DNA from: Micromonospora lutea
GTDB taxonomy: Bacteria; Actinomycetota; Actinomycetes; Mycobacteriales; Micromonosporaceae
Length of the DNA stretch: 64,000 nucleotides
Reading direction: 5' to 3'
NCBI RefSeq assembly: GCF_016863535.1
Contig: NZ_BOPB01000014.1
Span: forward strand, 1 to 64,000
Shown here: one piece after another, positions 10,882 to 19,703 of the stretch
Layout of the letters: each line of letters starts with the position of its first letter
How positions within the stretch are numbered: the stretch's first letter is position 1
Program-made: the position numbers and the translations under genes
Notes under the pieces: model-generated
Database searches by the model: none
What the model was told of the DNA's origin: nothing
The model's input: only the letters and a program-made list of their open reading frames with translations

Positions 10882-12957
10882 TCAGCGCTCGGCCCCGAGC
10901 ACCTCCGGCAGCGGCTTGGTGTGCAGGATGACCAGTTCGGCGACGGCCCGGGTCAGCGCCACGTAGAGCCGGTTCATGCCGCGGGGCTCGGCGGCGACGA
11001 TGTCGGCGGGCTCCACCAGCACCACCCGGTCGTACTCCAGCCCCTTGACCTGGCTGACCGGGACCGCATCCAGCGAGTCGGCGATCGCGTCGGGAGCGAT
11101 GATCGTGCCGCGCTCCTCAGCGATCGCCGTCCGCAGGTCGTCCACCTGTCGGATGGTGAGGGTTCCACCGGGCCGGAAGGAGCGGGTCGGCTCGATCCCG
11201 GGCGCCAGCGCGCGGGCGGCGAAGTCGGCGATGACCTGCGGCACCCGGTAGCCGGTCGGCAGGTCGAGCATCCTGACCTCGCGTTTGCCCAGCTGTTTCA
11301 CCAACTCCGGCCAGCTTCCGGCAGCCAGCGGGTGGGTCGCCTGACCGAGGTCGCCCACGATCGTCATCGAGGCGTGGGCGGCTCGGCGGGCGATCATGCG
11401 GCACTCCATCGGCGAGAGATCCTGCGCCTCGTCGAGGATGACGTGCAGATACACGTCCTCGACCGGGTCGGCGACCTCGGCGACCGGCAGCGGCTCGGCC
11501 AACTCCGGCAGGTACCCCTCCTCGCCGTACGGGTCGAAGCCGTCGGTCCAGCCCACCACCTCGTGGCCCTCCCGCAGGATGATCGCCGCCGCCCAGCGCT
11601 GCGCCGCCCAGGCGTTGCCGCTGTCGAGCGACTGGCCGGAGAGGGCGATCGGCGTGGAGAGTCCGGGCGCGAAGAGCTGCCAGCCGTCGTTGAGACTCAG
11701 GCTGAGCACGAATTCGTCCGCCAGCCGCGGACCACTGCTCAACTCACGCACCTGCCATCCGGTCCGGACCGGCGTCGACGCGACCGGCTCGCCCAGGATC
11801 TCGGCGAGTTCGTCGAGCAGCGGGACGTCGTCCACCGACCACTGCCCGTCCTGCGCGGGCAGCACGTCCTGCGGAGTCAGCATCGGCCACCACGCGTTCA
11901 GGAAGGCCGCCGGGATCTCCCGGCCGCTGAGCAGTTCCGAGAGCACCGTCGCCGCCTCGGCGCGGGCACCGTTGGGCTTGATGCCCCGTGCCTCGCACCG
12001 TCGTCGTACGTCGAGCCGGGCCTTCGCCAGGTCGTCGGCGTCGAGCCGGCCCAGTCGTCCGGGCGCGTTCGGGGGAGTGTCCCAGGCCAGCTCGGTCAGC
12101 ACCCGCACCATCGTCAGGTCACCCTTGGCCCTGGCGACCTCGGCGCGGTCACGTCGGGTCGCCACGACACCGTCGAACAGCTCGCCGATCGCCCGCAGGT
12201 GGACGCTGTCCTCACCGAGACCGGGCAACACCCTGCCGATGTACTCGGTGAACACGGTCGACGGACCGACCACCAGCACCCGACCGTCGGCGAACTTCCC
12301 CCGGTCGGTGTAGAGCAGGTAGGCGGCGCGGTGCAGGGCGACCTGGGTCTTGCCGGTCCCCGGTCCTCCGGTGATGACGGTGACACCGTGTGCCGGTGCG
12401 CGGATCGCCTCGTCCTGCTCGCGCTGGATGGTGCTGACGATGTCCCGCATGTGCAGGCCACGTGCCCGGGTGAGTGACGCGAGCAGGGCGCCCTCGCCCA
12501 CCACACCGTCGACGTCGCCGGCCGACAGCACCTCGTCGTCCACCCCGACGACCGTGGGCCCCTGGCAGGTGATGATCCGACGGCGCACCACGCCCAGCGG
12601 TTCACCGGGGGTGGCGCGGTAGAACGGCGCGGCGGCCGGCGCACGCCAGTCCACCACCAGCGGCTCCCGGTTCTCGTCGCGTACGCCCAGCCGGCCGACG
12701 CGGTAGGTGTCGCCGTCGTCGAAGTCCAACCGGCCGAAGACGAGGCCCTCCTCCTGCCCGTCCAGGTCGGACAGCCTGGCCGAGGCGCTCAGCACCATCG
12801 CGTCGCGCTCGACCAGCCCGGTCGACGGGCCGGCCGAGGCGCGGTCACGACCCTCGGCCTCCAGTTCCCGCGCCTGCGTACGCATGACCTCCAGGCGTGC
12901 GTACACCCGGTCGACCACCTGCTGCTCGATGGCGAGCTGCCGCACTGTCTCGGACAC
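10882..12957 (-). CDS. helD: HelD-type UvrD/Rep-like ATPase (RNA polymerase recycling)
   Basis: A 691-aa superfamily-1 helicase-like ATPase. An N-terminal coiled-coil (VDRVYARLEVMRTQARELEAEG) precedes the Walker A motif TGGPGTGKTQ, Walker B DEAQDLS, the GDLGQA motif III, GYRVP motif IV and the terminal VKGLEYDRVV and LYVALTRA motifs. This order matches actinobacterial HelD/HelR proteins, which pull stalled RNA polymerase off DNA and in some species protect it from rifamycins. GTG 12957 with GGGAG upstream gives the expected N-terminal coiled-coil; longer starts add unrelated sequence. No clear rifamycin-responsive inverted repeat was seen upstream. Confidence 0.85.
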   Translation of the reverse strand: MSETVRQLAIEQQVVDRVYARLEVMRTQARELEAEGRDRASAGPSTGLVERDAMVLSASARLSDLDGQEEGLVFGRLDFDDGDTYRVGRLGVRDENREPLVVDWRAPAAAPFYRATPGEPLGVVRRRIITCQGPTVVGVDDEVLSAGDVDGVVGEGALLASLTRARGLHMRDIVSTIQREQDEAIRAPAHGVTVITGGPGTGKTQVALHRAAYLLYTDRGKFADGRVLVVGPSTVFTEYIGRVLPGLGEDSVHLRAIGELFDGVVATRRDRAEVARAKGDLTMVRVLTELAWDTPPNAPGRLGRLDADDLAKARLDVRRRCEARGIKPNGARAEAATVLSELLSGREIPAAFLNAWWPMLTPQDVLPAQDGQWSVDDVPLLDELAEILGEPVASTPVRTGWQVRELSSGPRLADEFVLSLSLNDGWQLFAPGLSTPIALSGQSLDSGNAWAAQRWAAAIILREGHEVVGWTDGFDPYGEEGYLPELAEPLPVAEVADPVEDVYLHVILDEAQDLSPMECRMIARRAAHASMTIVGDLGQATHPLAAGSWPELVKQLGKREVRMLDLPTGYRVPQVIADFAARALAPGIEPTRSFRPGGTLTIRQVDDLRTAIAEERGTIIAPDAIADSLDAVPVSQVKGLEYDRVVLVEPADIVAAEPRGMNRLYVALTRAVAELVILHTKPLPEVLGAER

Positions 12958-13158
12958 ACTGCTCCCTGGGTTCGTCAGACGTGGCTGAAAGGGGACCGGT
13001 CGAGAATATGTACCGGCCAGACCCACAAAATCGGCATCCAGGGCGATTTGCGCGACTTGACCGATAGATATGATGGAAGTGGCCGCAGGGAGTCGTGATC
13101 CCGGGCCGACATCCGCTATGTCTCCCGTGGGCAGCGCCGTGCGCCGCCGGGATCCTCG

Positions 13159-13347
13159 GTGCTGTCGATGTACAACCTGCACCTGCCGGTGCAGCTCTCA
13201 CCCGACCATGGCCTGTTCGACCGGGCCTTCTACCGGGTGCTGCCCGACGGCCTGCGTGACGCCGCCTACGCAATGCCGTCGCTGTACCCGGCGAGTTGGG
13301 CCGACAGCCCCGGCCCGCCTACCTGGTGGTCGGGCCTGCGCCGGTGA
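13159..13347 (+). CDS. Short orphan ORF, possibly a gene remnant
   Basis: A 62-aa reading frame (VLSMYNLHLPVQLSPDHGLFDRAF..) with protein-like composition but no ribosome site; its last 10 codons overlap the end of the SMP-30 gene on the other strand. It could be a small gene or the remnant of a larger one. The rest of the 12958-13318 gap holds the helD promoter region, where I see no clear operator. Confidence 0.25.
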   Translation: MLSMYNLHLPVQLSPDHGLFDRAFYRVLPDGLRDAAYAMPSLYPASWADSPGPPTWWSGLRR

Positions 13348-14227
13348 CGTTGAGCGCGAGCGAGTAGACCGAGGTCGTGGCCGTCATGAACAGCAGATTG
13401 CGCTTGCGGCCACCGAAGGTGAGGTTCGAGCAGATCTCGGGCAGCCGGAGTTTGCCGAGCAGCGTGCCCTCCTGGTCGAAGCAGTGCAGACCGTCGTGGG
13501 CGGCGACCCAGAGCCGGCCCTCCTGGTCGAGTCGGATCCCGTCGAAGGACCCGGCGTCGCATTCGGCGAGTACGCCCCGGTCACGCAGCGTCCAGTCGGG
13601 GCCCACGTCGAAGTGACGGAGATGCCGACGCTGGGTGTCGACGATGAAGAGGCGGCGTTCGTCGGCGGAGAACGCGAGGCCGTTGGGGCGCAGGAAATCG
13701 TCGGCGACCCGTTCCACCCGGCCGTCCGGCGAACAGCGGTAGACGTGGCAGCCGTCCAACTCCGGATCTGCCCGGTGCCCTTCGTAGTCACTGTCGATGC
13801 CGTAGCTCGGGTCGGTGAACCACAATGAGCCGTCGCTGGTCTCGACGACGTCGTTGGGGCTGTTGAACCGCTTGCCCTGCCACCGGTCCGCCACGACCGT
13901 CAGCGACCCGTCGGGCTCGGTACGGGTGACCCGACGGTTGCCGTGCTCGCAGGTCACGACGCGCCCGAGGCGGTCGACCGTACGGCCGTTGGGGTAGCCC
14001 GCGGGTGCCTGGAAGACGTCGCATCGGCCGGTGACCTCGTCCCACCGCAGCACCCGGTCGTTCGGGATGTCGCTGAACAGCAGGCAGCGCCACGCGGCGG
14101 AGTACGCCGGCCCCTCCAGCCACCGCCCGCCGTCGAAGAGCCGCTGCACCATGCGGTCACCGCTCACCGCCCGGAACCGCTCGTCCAGGACGTCCCACCG
14201 GGTAGGTATGCGCTCAACCGGGCTCAT
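13319..14227 (-). CDS. SMP-30/gluconolactonase/LRE-family protein
   Basis: A 302-aa six-bladed beta-propeller of the SMP-30 family, metal-dependent lactonases acting on sugar lactones. Metal-site landmarks are EGPAYSAAWRCLLFSD near the N-terminus, FNSPNDVVETSDGSLWFTDPSYG, RPNGLAFSADE and SFDGIRLDQEGRLW. The protein lacks a signal peptide and should act in the cytoplasm, probably hydrolysing an aldonolactone. The ATG at 14227 has no Shine-Dalgarno but has TACCAT 7 nt upstream, so the gene is probably leaderless. Confidence 0.87.
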   Translation of the reverse strand: MSPVERIPTRWDVLDERFRAVSGDRMVQRLFDGGRWLEGPAYSAAWRCLLFSDIPNDRVLRWDEVTGRCDVFQAPAGYPNGRTVDRLGRVVTCEHGNRRVTRTEPDGSLTVVADRWQGKRFNSPNDVVETSDGSLWFTDPSYGIDSDYEGHRADPELDGCHVYRCSPDGRVERVADDFLRPNGLAFSADERRLFIVDTQRRHLRHFDVGPDWTLRDRGVLAECDAGSFDGIRLDQEGRLWVAAHDGLHCFDQEGTLLGKLRLPEICSNLTFGGRKRNLLFMTATTSVYSLALNVTGAGPTTR

Positions 14228-14234
14228 GCACCGA

Positions 14235-14240
14235 ATGGTA
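14235..14240 (-). promoter_or_regulatory. -10 box of leaderless SMP-30 gene
   Basis: On the minus strand TACCAT ends 7 nt before ATG 14227 and no ribosome site is present. Confidence 0.45.
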
Positions 14241-14280
14241 GGGCGGCACCCGGCGGGTGCCTCACCAGGGGCGGCGCGGC

Positions 14281-14319
14281 GTGGCGACCCGGGGACGCGA
14301 TCCGGCCCCGGGTCGCCAC
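14281..14319 (-). terminator. Terminator of the serine protease gene
   Basis: A perfect 14-bp stem (14281-14294 with 14306-14319, GTGGCGACCCGGGG) and 11-nt loop, directly after the protease stop at 14328. Confidence 0.75.
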
Positions 14320-14327
14320 CGTCGTGG

Positions 14328-15554
14328 TCAGCCGTTGTCGATCAGACTCGCGATCTCGTTGTAGATCAGGTGGGCCTTGGCGCCCTGGTTGGACGGACAC
14401 CCGCCGAGGTGGTGCAGGGCGATCACCCGGTGGCTGCTGTTCAGCACCGGCGAGCCCGAGTTCCCACCGGAGGTGTCGCAGCTGTAGCTGATGTTCCAGG
14501 TGTTGTAGTTGGCGTTCCGGACGGTGCAGCGCGCGCCGTTCTGGGCGTTCTCGAAGATCGACAGACGCTTCGGGCTGCCGTCACCGTGCCCCGGGATGTA
14601 CATCTGGGTGCCGGTGGTGGTGGCGGACGTCGCCAGGTAGAGCGTGCCGTACCCCTGGATGGCGGCGAAGTTGTTCACCGAGAACAGGGCGTAGTCGAGC
14701 TGGCTGGAACCACCGCTGCTCACCCGGTAGAGCGTGGCGCCACTGACCTTGGTGCCGGCCCCGGGGTTCGCGCCGCCGCAGGTGGCGCACTGGTAGTTGA
14801 ACTGCATCTCGCTACCGCTGACCGCGGCCTGCGTCGAGAAGCAGTGCTTGTTGGTCAGCATGCGGTTGGTGTTGCCGACCCGCCAGGCGGTGCACATGCC
14901 GCCGCCGCTGATCAGCAGACGTGCCACGGCGTTGCTGCGGGCGAACTCGGTGGGGTGGCTGCTCTGGTAGCAGACCACGTCGCGGCGGGCGTCGGTGCTG
15001 CAGACCGACTGCGTGGTGAAGTTGTGCTCGCCGATCTCCGTACGGTCGTAGCCGCGCCAGAACCGGTCGATGGTAGCGGCGCTGCCCCGGGAGGAGCGGT
15101 TGCTGTGCAGCGTCACCACCGCCGTGTCGCCCTCCACCGACATCGCCCAGAAACCTGACCGTCCGTCCGTGGTGTAGTCCGCGCTGGTCGCCCGGTTCAG
15201 ATTGCGGTCGTACCGGTAGCTCTCCCGACCGTCCGGGCTGGACACGGTGACGTACTCGCCGGGGCTTAGCCGCAGCGAGCTGAAGTGCACCTTGACGTAC
15301 GTGGCACCGGGGTGCCGGATGATCTGGGTCCGGCCGTCGCGGGCGTACGACAGCGATCCGTCGACGGTGCGCAACTCACCGACGGTCGTCACGCCCTCGG
15401 CCGAGAACTGATCCGACTCGGGTGCCCGGTCGGACAGCGGCGCGATCGGCTGCACCGGGTACGCCTCGGCGGGCGCCGACAGCAGGCTGAGGCTGAGTGT
15501 GCAGGCAGCGAATGTGACGGTCACCAGGCGTAGCCGGCGCAGGGCATGTTTCAT
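14328..15554 (-). CDS. Secreted trypsin-like serine endopeptidase
   Basis: A 408-aa exported S1-type protease. A signal peptide (about residues 1-31, ending AEA) is followed by a roughly 160-residue N-terminal region with a prepro or binding role and then a chymotrypsin-like domain. The catalytic triad is visible as His in LTNKHC, Asp in QLDYALF and Ser in GGNSGSPV. Several Cys pairs suggest disulfides. The start has AGGAG six bases upstream. The layout resembles secreted lysyl endopeptidase-like proteins of actinomycetes and Lysobacter. Confidence 0.88.
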   Translation of the reverse strand: MKHALRRLRLVTVTFAACTLSLSLLSAPAEAYPVQPIAPLSDRAPESDQFSAEGVTTVGELRTVDGSLSYARDGRTQIIRHPGATYVKVHFSSLRLSPGEYVTVSSPDGRESYRYDRNLNRATSADYTTDGRSGFWAMSVEGDTAVVTLHSNRSSRGSAATIDRFWRGYDRTEIGEHNFTTQSVCSTDARRDVVCYQSSHPTEFARSNAVARLLISGGGMCTAWRVGNTNRMLTNKHCFSTQAAVSGSEMQFNYQCATCGGANPGAGTKVSGATLYRVSSGGSSQLDYALFSVNNFAAIQGYGTLYLATSATTTGTQMYIPGHGDGSPKRLSIFENAQNGARCTVRNANYNTWNISYSCDTSGGNSGSPVLNSSHRVIALHHLGGCPSNQGAKAHLIYNEIASLIDNG

Positions 15555-15704
15555 CGTCGCTCCTCCCAGGAAGCGGAACCTGAACGATTCCTAAGTCTTC
15601 TTACCGGACAGCGATCGAGACATGCAAGATAATCGATGAACTTGCCTCCGGTGACCTGCCTGGGCGGGCTGTTGAAGCGGCGCCGACGCGGGTACTGGTC
15701 GGGC

Positions 15705-16568
15705 ATGTTCGACCAGTTCACCGATGAGCGGATCGACGTGGGGGAGGTGGACCTTCGCGTCCGGCACGCCGGGCACGGTCCTGCCGTCCTGCTCGTGCAC
15801 GGACACCCGCGTACCGGATCGACCTGGCATCGGGTCGCCCCCCGGCTGGTGGATCACGGGTTCACCGTGGTCTGCCCCGACATGCGCGGCTACGGACAGT
15901 CCGGCAAGGCACGGATTCTGCCCGACCACTCCCAGCAGTCCAAACGTGTGGTGGCGGCGGACCTGGTCCGACTCATGCACGCGCTGGGTCACTCGACGTT
16001 CGCCGCGGTCGGGCACGACCGCGGTTGCTACGTGGCGTTACGCCTGGCACTGGACCATCCCGAGGTCGTCAGTCGGTTGGTGGTCATCGACGGGGTGCCC
16101 ATCAGCGAGGCCCTCGCCAGGTGCGACGCCACCCTCGCCCGGAGTTGGTACCACTGGTTCTTCTTCGCCCAGCCGGACAAGCCCGAGCGGGCCATCGGCG
16201 CCGATCCCGACGCCTGGTACGGCGACAAGGCCCGGCCGGACCGCATGGGAGTCGAGAACCACCGGGAGTTCCGGCAGGCCATCCACGACCCGGCGACCGT
16301 GCGGGCGATGCTGGAGGACTACCGCGCCGGCCTCGGCGTCGACCGTGAGCATGAGGAGGCCGACCGGCGAGCCGGCCGTACCGTCCGCTGCCCGACCCTG
16401 CTGCTCTGGTCGACCCGGGACGACATGGTCGATCTCTACGGGGATCCGCTCGCCGTCTGGCGTCCGTGGGCCGACGATCTACGCGGCCACCCGATCGAGT
16501 CCGGTCACCACGTCGCGGAGGAGAACCCCGACGACCTGACCGCCGCGCTGCACCACTTCCTCACCTGA
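15705..16568 (+). CDS. Alpha/beta hydrolase, haloacetate dehalogenase-like
   Basis: A 287-aa alpha/beta hydrolase. HGHPRTGSTWHRVAP (oxyanion region), DMRGYGQS, the nucleophile elbow GHDRGCYVA with Asp instead of Ser, and the YHWFFFAQPDKPE and GADPDAW segments match fluoroacetate/haloacetate dehalogenases. His in SGHHVAEENP is the base. In characterised fluoroacetate dehalogenases the elbow reads HDRxxR with two Arg that bind carboxylate; here the second is Tyr, so a different substrate is likely. An upstream in-frame start exists at 15636; 15705 fits the family length better. Confidence 0.8.
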   Translation: MFDQFTDERIDVGEVDLRVRHAGHGPAVLLVHGHPRTGSTWHRVAPRLVDHGFTVVCPDMRGYGQSGKARILPDHSQQSKRVVAADLVRLMHALGHSTFAAVGHDRGCYVALRLALDHPEVVSRLVVIDGVPISEALARCDATLARSWYHWFFFAQPDKPERAIGADPDAWYGDKARPDRMGVENHREFRQAIHDPATVRAMLEDYRAGLGVDREHEEADRRAGRTVRCPTLLLWSTRDDMVDLYGDPLAVWRPWADDLRGHPIESGHHVAEENPDDLTAALHHFLT

Positions 16569-16770
16569 CCGCTGCGCGTCGCCGTCAGGCCCAGGGCTTC
16601 AACGCGACCAGAGGGGGCTGGTGCGGAGGCGCCGGCATGGTTCACCCTTGCTGTCACACCCAATCCATCGACGCATGTCACCACCTCACCTGGTCCCGAA
16701 CCGTCCGGCGATCCCGCCGGAGGTGCCCGGATCCCGCGGGCACCTGTCTCCCTGGATGTGAAGGAGCAGC

Positions 16771-17874
16771 ATGAAACCGTCCCTCCGGGTCCTCGCGGGG
16801 GTGGTGGTCCTCGTGGCCCCGCTGGCCCTGACCGCCCCCGCACAGGCGGCCAACACCCTCACCATGCGCGGCGCGGACGTCTCCTCGCTGCACCGCAGCC
16901 TCGACCTCGGCGCCCGCTACCACGACGCCTCCGGCGCGCCGGCCGACCCCTACGACATCCTCGCCTCGAAGGGCGTCAACTATCTGCGGCTGCGCATCTG
17001 GAACAACCCGGCCAGCGGCTACAACAACAAGGCCACAGTGCTTCAACAGGCCAGGACGATCAAGGCCAAGGGCTTCAAGCTGCTGATCGACTTCCACTAC
17101 TCGGACACCTGGGCCGATCCGGGTAAGCAGTATCCGCCCGCAGCCTGGGCGAACCACTCGCTGAGCCAGTTGCAGACCGACGTCTACAACTACACCTACG
17201 ACGTGTGTACCGCGCTGAAGGCGCAGGGCACCACGCCGGACGCGGTGCAGATCGGCAACGAGATCAATGTGGGCATGCTGTGGCCCAGTGGGCAGGTCGT
17301 GAACAACAACTTCGCCCCGCTGGCGAGCCTGCTCAAGCAGGGCTACCGGGCCACCAAGGCGTGCCACGGCGGCACCCAGGTGTGGATCCACACGGCGAAC
17401 GCGGACAGCAACGCCAACGCCCGCTGGTTCTATGACGGGATCAGGGCGCAGGGCGTCACCTGGGACGTGACCGCGCTGTCCTACTACTGCATGTGGCACG
17501 GCACGCTGGCCAACCTGTACAACGTCATCGCCGACGTGAAATCCCGCTACGGCAAGCCGGTGGTGATCGCCGAGACCGCGTACCCGTTCACCACGGCCGA
17601 TGCCGACCATCAGCCCAACGTCATCTCGGGCACCGCACGCTGCGACAACATCCCGGCCACCTGGTCCGGCCAGGCGCAGCAGTTCAGCTGGGTGCAGAAC
17701 ACCGCCCGCAACGCCGGCGCGGTCGGCGTCTTCTACTGGGAACCGACCTGGTACGCCGTACGCGGCAACGGCTGGGACCCGGCGGACATCAACGGAACCG
17801 GTAACGGCTGGGACAACATGGCCGTCTTCGACTGGTCCGGGCGGGTCAATCCGCACCTGTACTGGACTCCGTGA
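16771..17874 (+). CDS. Secreted GH53 arabinogalactan endo-beta-1,4-galactanase
   Basis: A 367-aa exported TIM-barrel enzyme that cleaves beta-1,4-galactan side chains of type I arabinogalactan (pectin). A signal peptide covers about residues 1-27. GH53 hallmarks are MRGADVSSL, NYLRLRIWN, LLIDFHYSDTWADPGKQ, the acid/base Glu in QIGNEIN and the nucleophile Glu in VIAETAYP. AAGGAG lies six bases before ATG 16771. It stands alone, without a CBM, but precedes a gene with CBM13 and a LacI-type operator, consistent with plant cell-wall use. Confidence 0.93.
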   Translation: MKPSLRVLAGVVVLVAPLALTAPAQAANTLTMRGADVSSLHRSLDLGARYHDASGAPADPYDILASKGVNYLRLRIWNNPASGYNNKATVLQQARTIKAKGFKLLIDFHYSDTWADPGKQYPPAAWANHSLSQLQTDVYNYTYDVCTALKAQGTTPDAVQIGNEINVGMLWPSGQVVNNNFAPLASLLKQGYRATKACHGGTQVWIHTANADSNANARWFYDGIRAQGVTWDVTALSYYCMWHGTLANLYNVIADVKSRYGKPVVIAETAYPFTTADADHQPNVISGTARCDNIPATWSGQAQQFSWVQNTARNAGAVGVFYWEPTWYAVRGNGWDPADINGTGNGWDNMAVFDWSGRVNPHLYWTP

Positions 17875-17972
17875 TCGCGGTCCGGGCTCGGTGGTCGCCG
17901 CCGGGCTCGGGGGACGGTGCGCGGTGGCCCGGGCGGCTGCGGAAGCCCGAGCAAGCCATAGACCTCTGTCGT

Positions 17973-18001
17973 TTGACGTCTTATGATGTTAGCGCTAACT
18001 T
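17973..18001 (+). promoter_or_regulatory. Promoter with LacI-type operator upstream of the CBM13-esterase
   Basis: TTGACG (17973-17978) and TAACTT (17996-18001) are separated by exactly 17 bp. The 12-bp perfect palindrome GTTAGCGCTAAC (17988-17999) sits across the spacer and -10 box; a central GCGC with AT-rich arms is typical of LacI-family repressors. Binding would block polymerase directly. The message would have a leader of about 215 nt before 18223; I see no riboswitch in it. Confidence 0.7.
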
Positions 18002-18222
18002 TCCTGTCATGGCGGGTCTCGTGGCTGCCGGGAGCCGGATTCTCCGCCGTGGTTGCACGCCGGCCAGCCTCGACCGTGGGCACGTCGTCACGCTGGCCGG
18101 CGACTCAGCTGCCTGATCTTTCCCGCACCACACCACCGTGCTGACGCCACCACCTGACGCCGGCACATCCGCACGGCATCCACCGACTGCGCGTGGATGG
18201 CCCAGATCGAAGGAGTGGACCA

Positions 18223-19620
18223 ATGAAGTCCATTGGCGAGGTTCGTCCCACCTCCCTGTCCAGACGTGGTTGGCGGTCGGGGTTGGCTGCGGCTGCCGCC
18301 GCGGTCCTGGTGGCCGGCAGTCTGGTGGTGGTGAATGCGGCGCCTGCGGCGGCGGCGACGGTGGACACCAATGCTTGGTATGTGTTGGTCAATCGCAACA
18401 GTGGTAAGGCGTTGGATGTGTACGGTCTGGCGACCAATGATGGTGGGCGGATCAGTCAGTGGACGCGTAACGATGGTGCGAATCAGCAGTGGCAGTTTGT
18501 GGATTCCGGTGGTGGTTTTTACCGGTTGAGGTCTCGGCATTCGGGCAAGGTGCTGGATGTGTCGAACGCGTCGACGGCTGATGGTGCGGCGGTCGTGCAG
18601 TGGTCTGATCACAATGGTGCGAATCAGCAGTTCCGGTTGGCTGACTCGGATGGTGGTCATGTTCGGTTGATCAGCCGGCACAGCAGTAAGGTCGTGGAGG
18701 TGCAGGGCGCGTCGACCGCTGATGGTGCGAACGTCGTGCAGTACGCCGACTGGAACGGTGCCAATCAGCAGTGGCAACTGGCCCGGGTCGACGGAGGAGG
18801 TGGCCCCACGTCGCCACCACCGACCGGTGGCACCGGGTGCGGCAAGGCTCCGACGCTGAACAACGGCACGCACACGATCCAGAGCAACGGCAAGAGCCGC
18901 CAGTTCATCCTGCGGTTGCCGGCCAACTACAACAACAACAATGCCTACCGGCTGATCTTCGCGTTCCACTGGCGCGGCGGCACCATGCAGGAGATCTCCT
19001 CCGGCGGCACCAGCGGGAGCGCCTGGTCCTACTACGGCCAGCAGGAGCAGTCGAACAACAGCGCCATCCTGGTCGCGCCGCAAGGGCTCGGCAACGGTTG
19101 GGGCAACGCCGGTGGCGAGGATGTCACCTTCGTCGACGACATGATCCGTCGGATCGAGAGCGACCTCTGCGTCAACCCGAGGCAACGCTTCGCCCTCGGC
19201 TTCAGCTGGGGCGGCGGCATGAGCTACGCCCTCGCCTGTGCCCGGGCCACTGTCTTCCGGGCGGTCGCCGTGATCGCCGGTGCGCAGATCAGTGGGTGCA
19301 GCGGTGGTACGCAGCCGATCGCGTACTTCGGGTTGCACGGCATCTCGGACAACGTCCTCAGCATCGGCCAGGGCCGAGGACTGCGTGACACCTTCGTCCG
19401 GAACAACGGGTGCACCGCCCAGAACCCGCGCGAGCCGGGCGCGGGCAGCCGTACGCACATCACCACGACCTACTCCGGTTGCCGCGCCGGGTACCCGGTG
19501 CAGTGGGCGGCCTTCGACAACGGGCACATGCCCGGCCCGGTCGACGGAACGTACGCCGAGAGTGGCGTCACCACCTGGACCAAGGGCGAGATCTGGCGCT
19601 TCTTCGCCCAGTTCTCCTGA
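18223..19620 (+). CDS. Secreted CE1-type esterase with N-terminal CBM13
   Basis: A 465-aa exported enzyme. After a long twin-Arg-containing signal region (to about residue 45) comes a three-repeat ricin-type CBM13 module (about 46-188, each repeat ending in NQQW or NQQF), a short Pro-rich linker and a CE1/LpqC-like alpha/beta hydrolase (about 204-465) with nucleophile Ser in GFSWGGG, Asp in HGISDN and His in DNGHMPGP. Such enzymes release acetyl or feruloyl groups from xylan, or cut polyhydroxybutyrate. AAGGAG precedes ATG 18223. The CBM13 part uses many G/T-ending codons unlike the C-rich esterase part, suggesting a recently acquired module. Confidence 0.88.
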   Translation: MKSIGEVRPTSLSRRGWRSGLAAAAAAVLVAGSLVVVNAAPAAAATVDTNAWYVLVNRNSGKALDVYGLATNDGGRISQWTRNDGANQQWQFVDSGGGFYRLRSRHSGKVLDVSNASTADGAAVVQWSDHNGANQQFRLADSDGGHVRLISRHSSKVVEVQGASTADGANVVQYADWNGANQQWQLARVDGGGGPTSPPPTGGTGCGKAPTLNNGTHTIQSNGKSRQFILRLPANYNNNNAYRLIFAFHWRGGTMQEISSGGTSGSAWSYYGQQEQSNNSAILVAPQGLGNGWGNAGGEDVTFVDDMIRRIESDLCVNPRQRFALGFSWGGGMSYALACARATVFRAVAVIAGAQISGCSGGTQPIAYFGLHGISDNVLSIGQGRGLRDTFVRNNGCTAQNPREPGAGSRTHITTTYSGCRAGYPVQWAAFDNGHMPGPVDGTYAESGVTTWTKGEIWRFFAQFS

Positions 19621-19646
19621 CCGGGTCGCGCGCGACGGTGGGTCAC

Positions 19647-19676
19647 GGCCCCCTGGTGGCAGTGCGCCAGGGGGTC
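19647..19676. terminator. Terminator between convergent esterase and gntR genes
   Basis: GGCCCCCTGG (19647-19656) pairs with CCAGGGGGTC (19667-19676) with one G-T wobble; it lies between the two stop codons at 19620 and 19704. Confidence 0.6.
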
Positions 19677-19703
19677 GGGCCCGCCGATTCGTCGTGCCCG
19701 GGG

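Noticed and set aside
10411..12477. 688-codon plus-strand open frame
   Set aside because: Lies opposite the acyl-CoA oxidase and HelD genes; composition reflects high-GC antisense frames and no domain is visible.
12957..13160. Rifamycin-associated inverted repeat upstream of helD
   Set aside because: I looked for a long G/C-rich inverted repeat expected for such an element and found none.
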